NCBI GenBank assembly: GCA_019689515.1
Contig: JADGHI010000210.1
Location: 1-6,703 of the forward strand
Reading direction: 5' to 3'
DNA: 6,703 nucleotides
Source of the DNA: Acetobacteraceae bacterium
GTDB taxonomy: Bacteria > Pseudomonadota > Alphaproteobacteria > Acetobacterales > Acetobacteraceae
Shown: in pieces, positions 5,458 through 6,703 of the stretch
Layout of the letters: each line of letters starts with the position of its first letter
Position numbering within the stretch: position 1 is the first letter of the stretch
Notes under the pieces: model-generated
What the model saw: only the letters and a program-made list of their open reading frames with translations
Told to the model about the DNA's origin: nothing
Database searches by the model: none
Position numbers and translations under genes: made by a program

Positions 5458-6703
<1,246 letters not shown>

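Overview
The window is very GC-rich (roughly 70 percent or more). It carries closely packed genes, all on the + strand, with strong G/C preference at third codon positions. The gene content suggests a high-GC alphaproteobacterium, perhaps in the Acetobacteraceae/Roseomonas area: a COG0523 GTPase coupled to a WD40 protein, a DUF3775 protein, small secreted proteins and a Baeyer-Villiger monooxygenase. The lineage is an inference from gene content and composition; no rRNA or other taxonomic marker is present.

Layout. Positions 1-2074 hold a two-gene unit: the 3' part of a COG0523 (CobW/ZigA-like) metal-chaperone GTPase, overlapped by a WD40 beta-propeller gene. A 105-base gap with two hairpins follows. 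Positions 2189-3810 hold a second coupled pair: a DkgB-like aldo/keto reductase whose stop overlaps (ATGA) the start of an uncharacterised secreted protein. Two small single genes come next: an acidic DUF3775 protein (3952-4371) and a BamE/SmpA-like lipoprotein (4448-4885). The stretch 4886-5457 looks empty. On the minus strand, however, it holds a frameshifted relic of the N-terminal part of an acyl-CoA dehydrogenase (about 4921-5221). A plausible promoter and leader for the last gene come after it. From 5458 to the right edge runs a type I Baeyer-Villiger monooxygenase of the phenylacetone monooxygenase type, cut off before its C-terminus.

How the genes may work together. The GTPase and WD40 protein probably act together in metal (likely zinc) delivery. 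The reductase acts on carbonyl compounds and the monooxygenase on ketones, but they are separate transcription units and nothing shows that they share a pathway. The dehydrogenase relic lies divergent to the monooxygenase, which suggests the ancestral locus had a divergent catabolic pair that has since lost one arm.

I do not see a new multi-gene system, CRISPR array, tRNA, rRNA or insertion sequence. The least expected items are the decayed dehydrogenase in the apparent gap, the start-site signals of the WD40 gene, and three family-level unknowns (the secreted protein, the DUF3775 protein and the lipoprotein).
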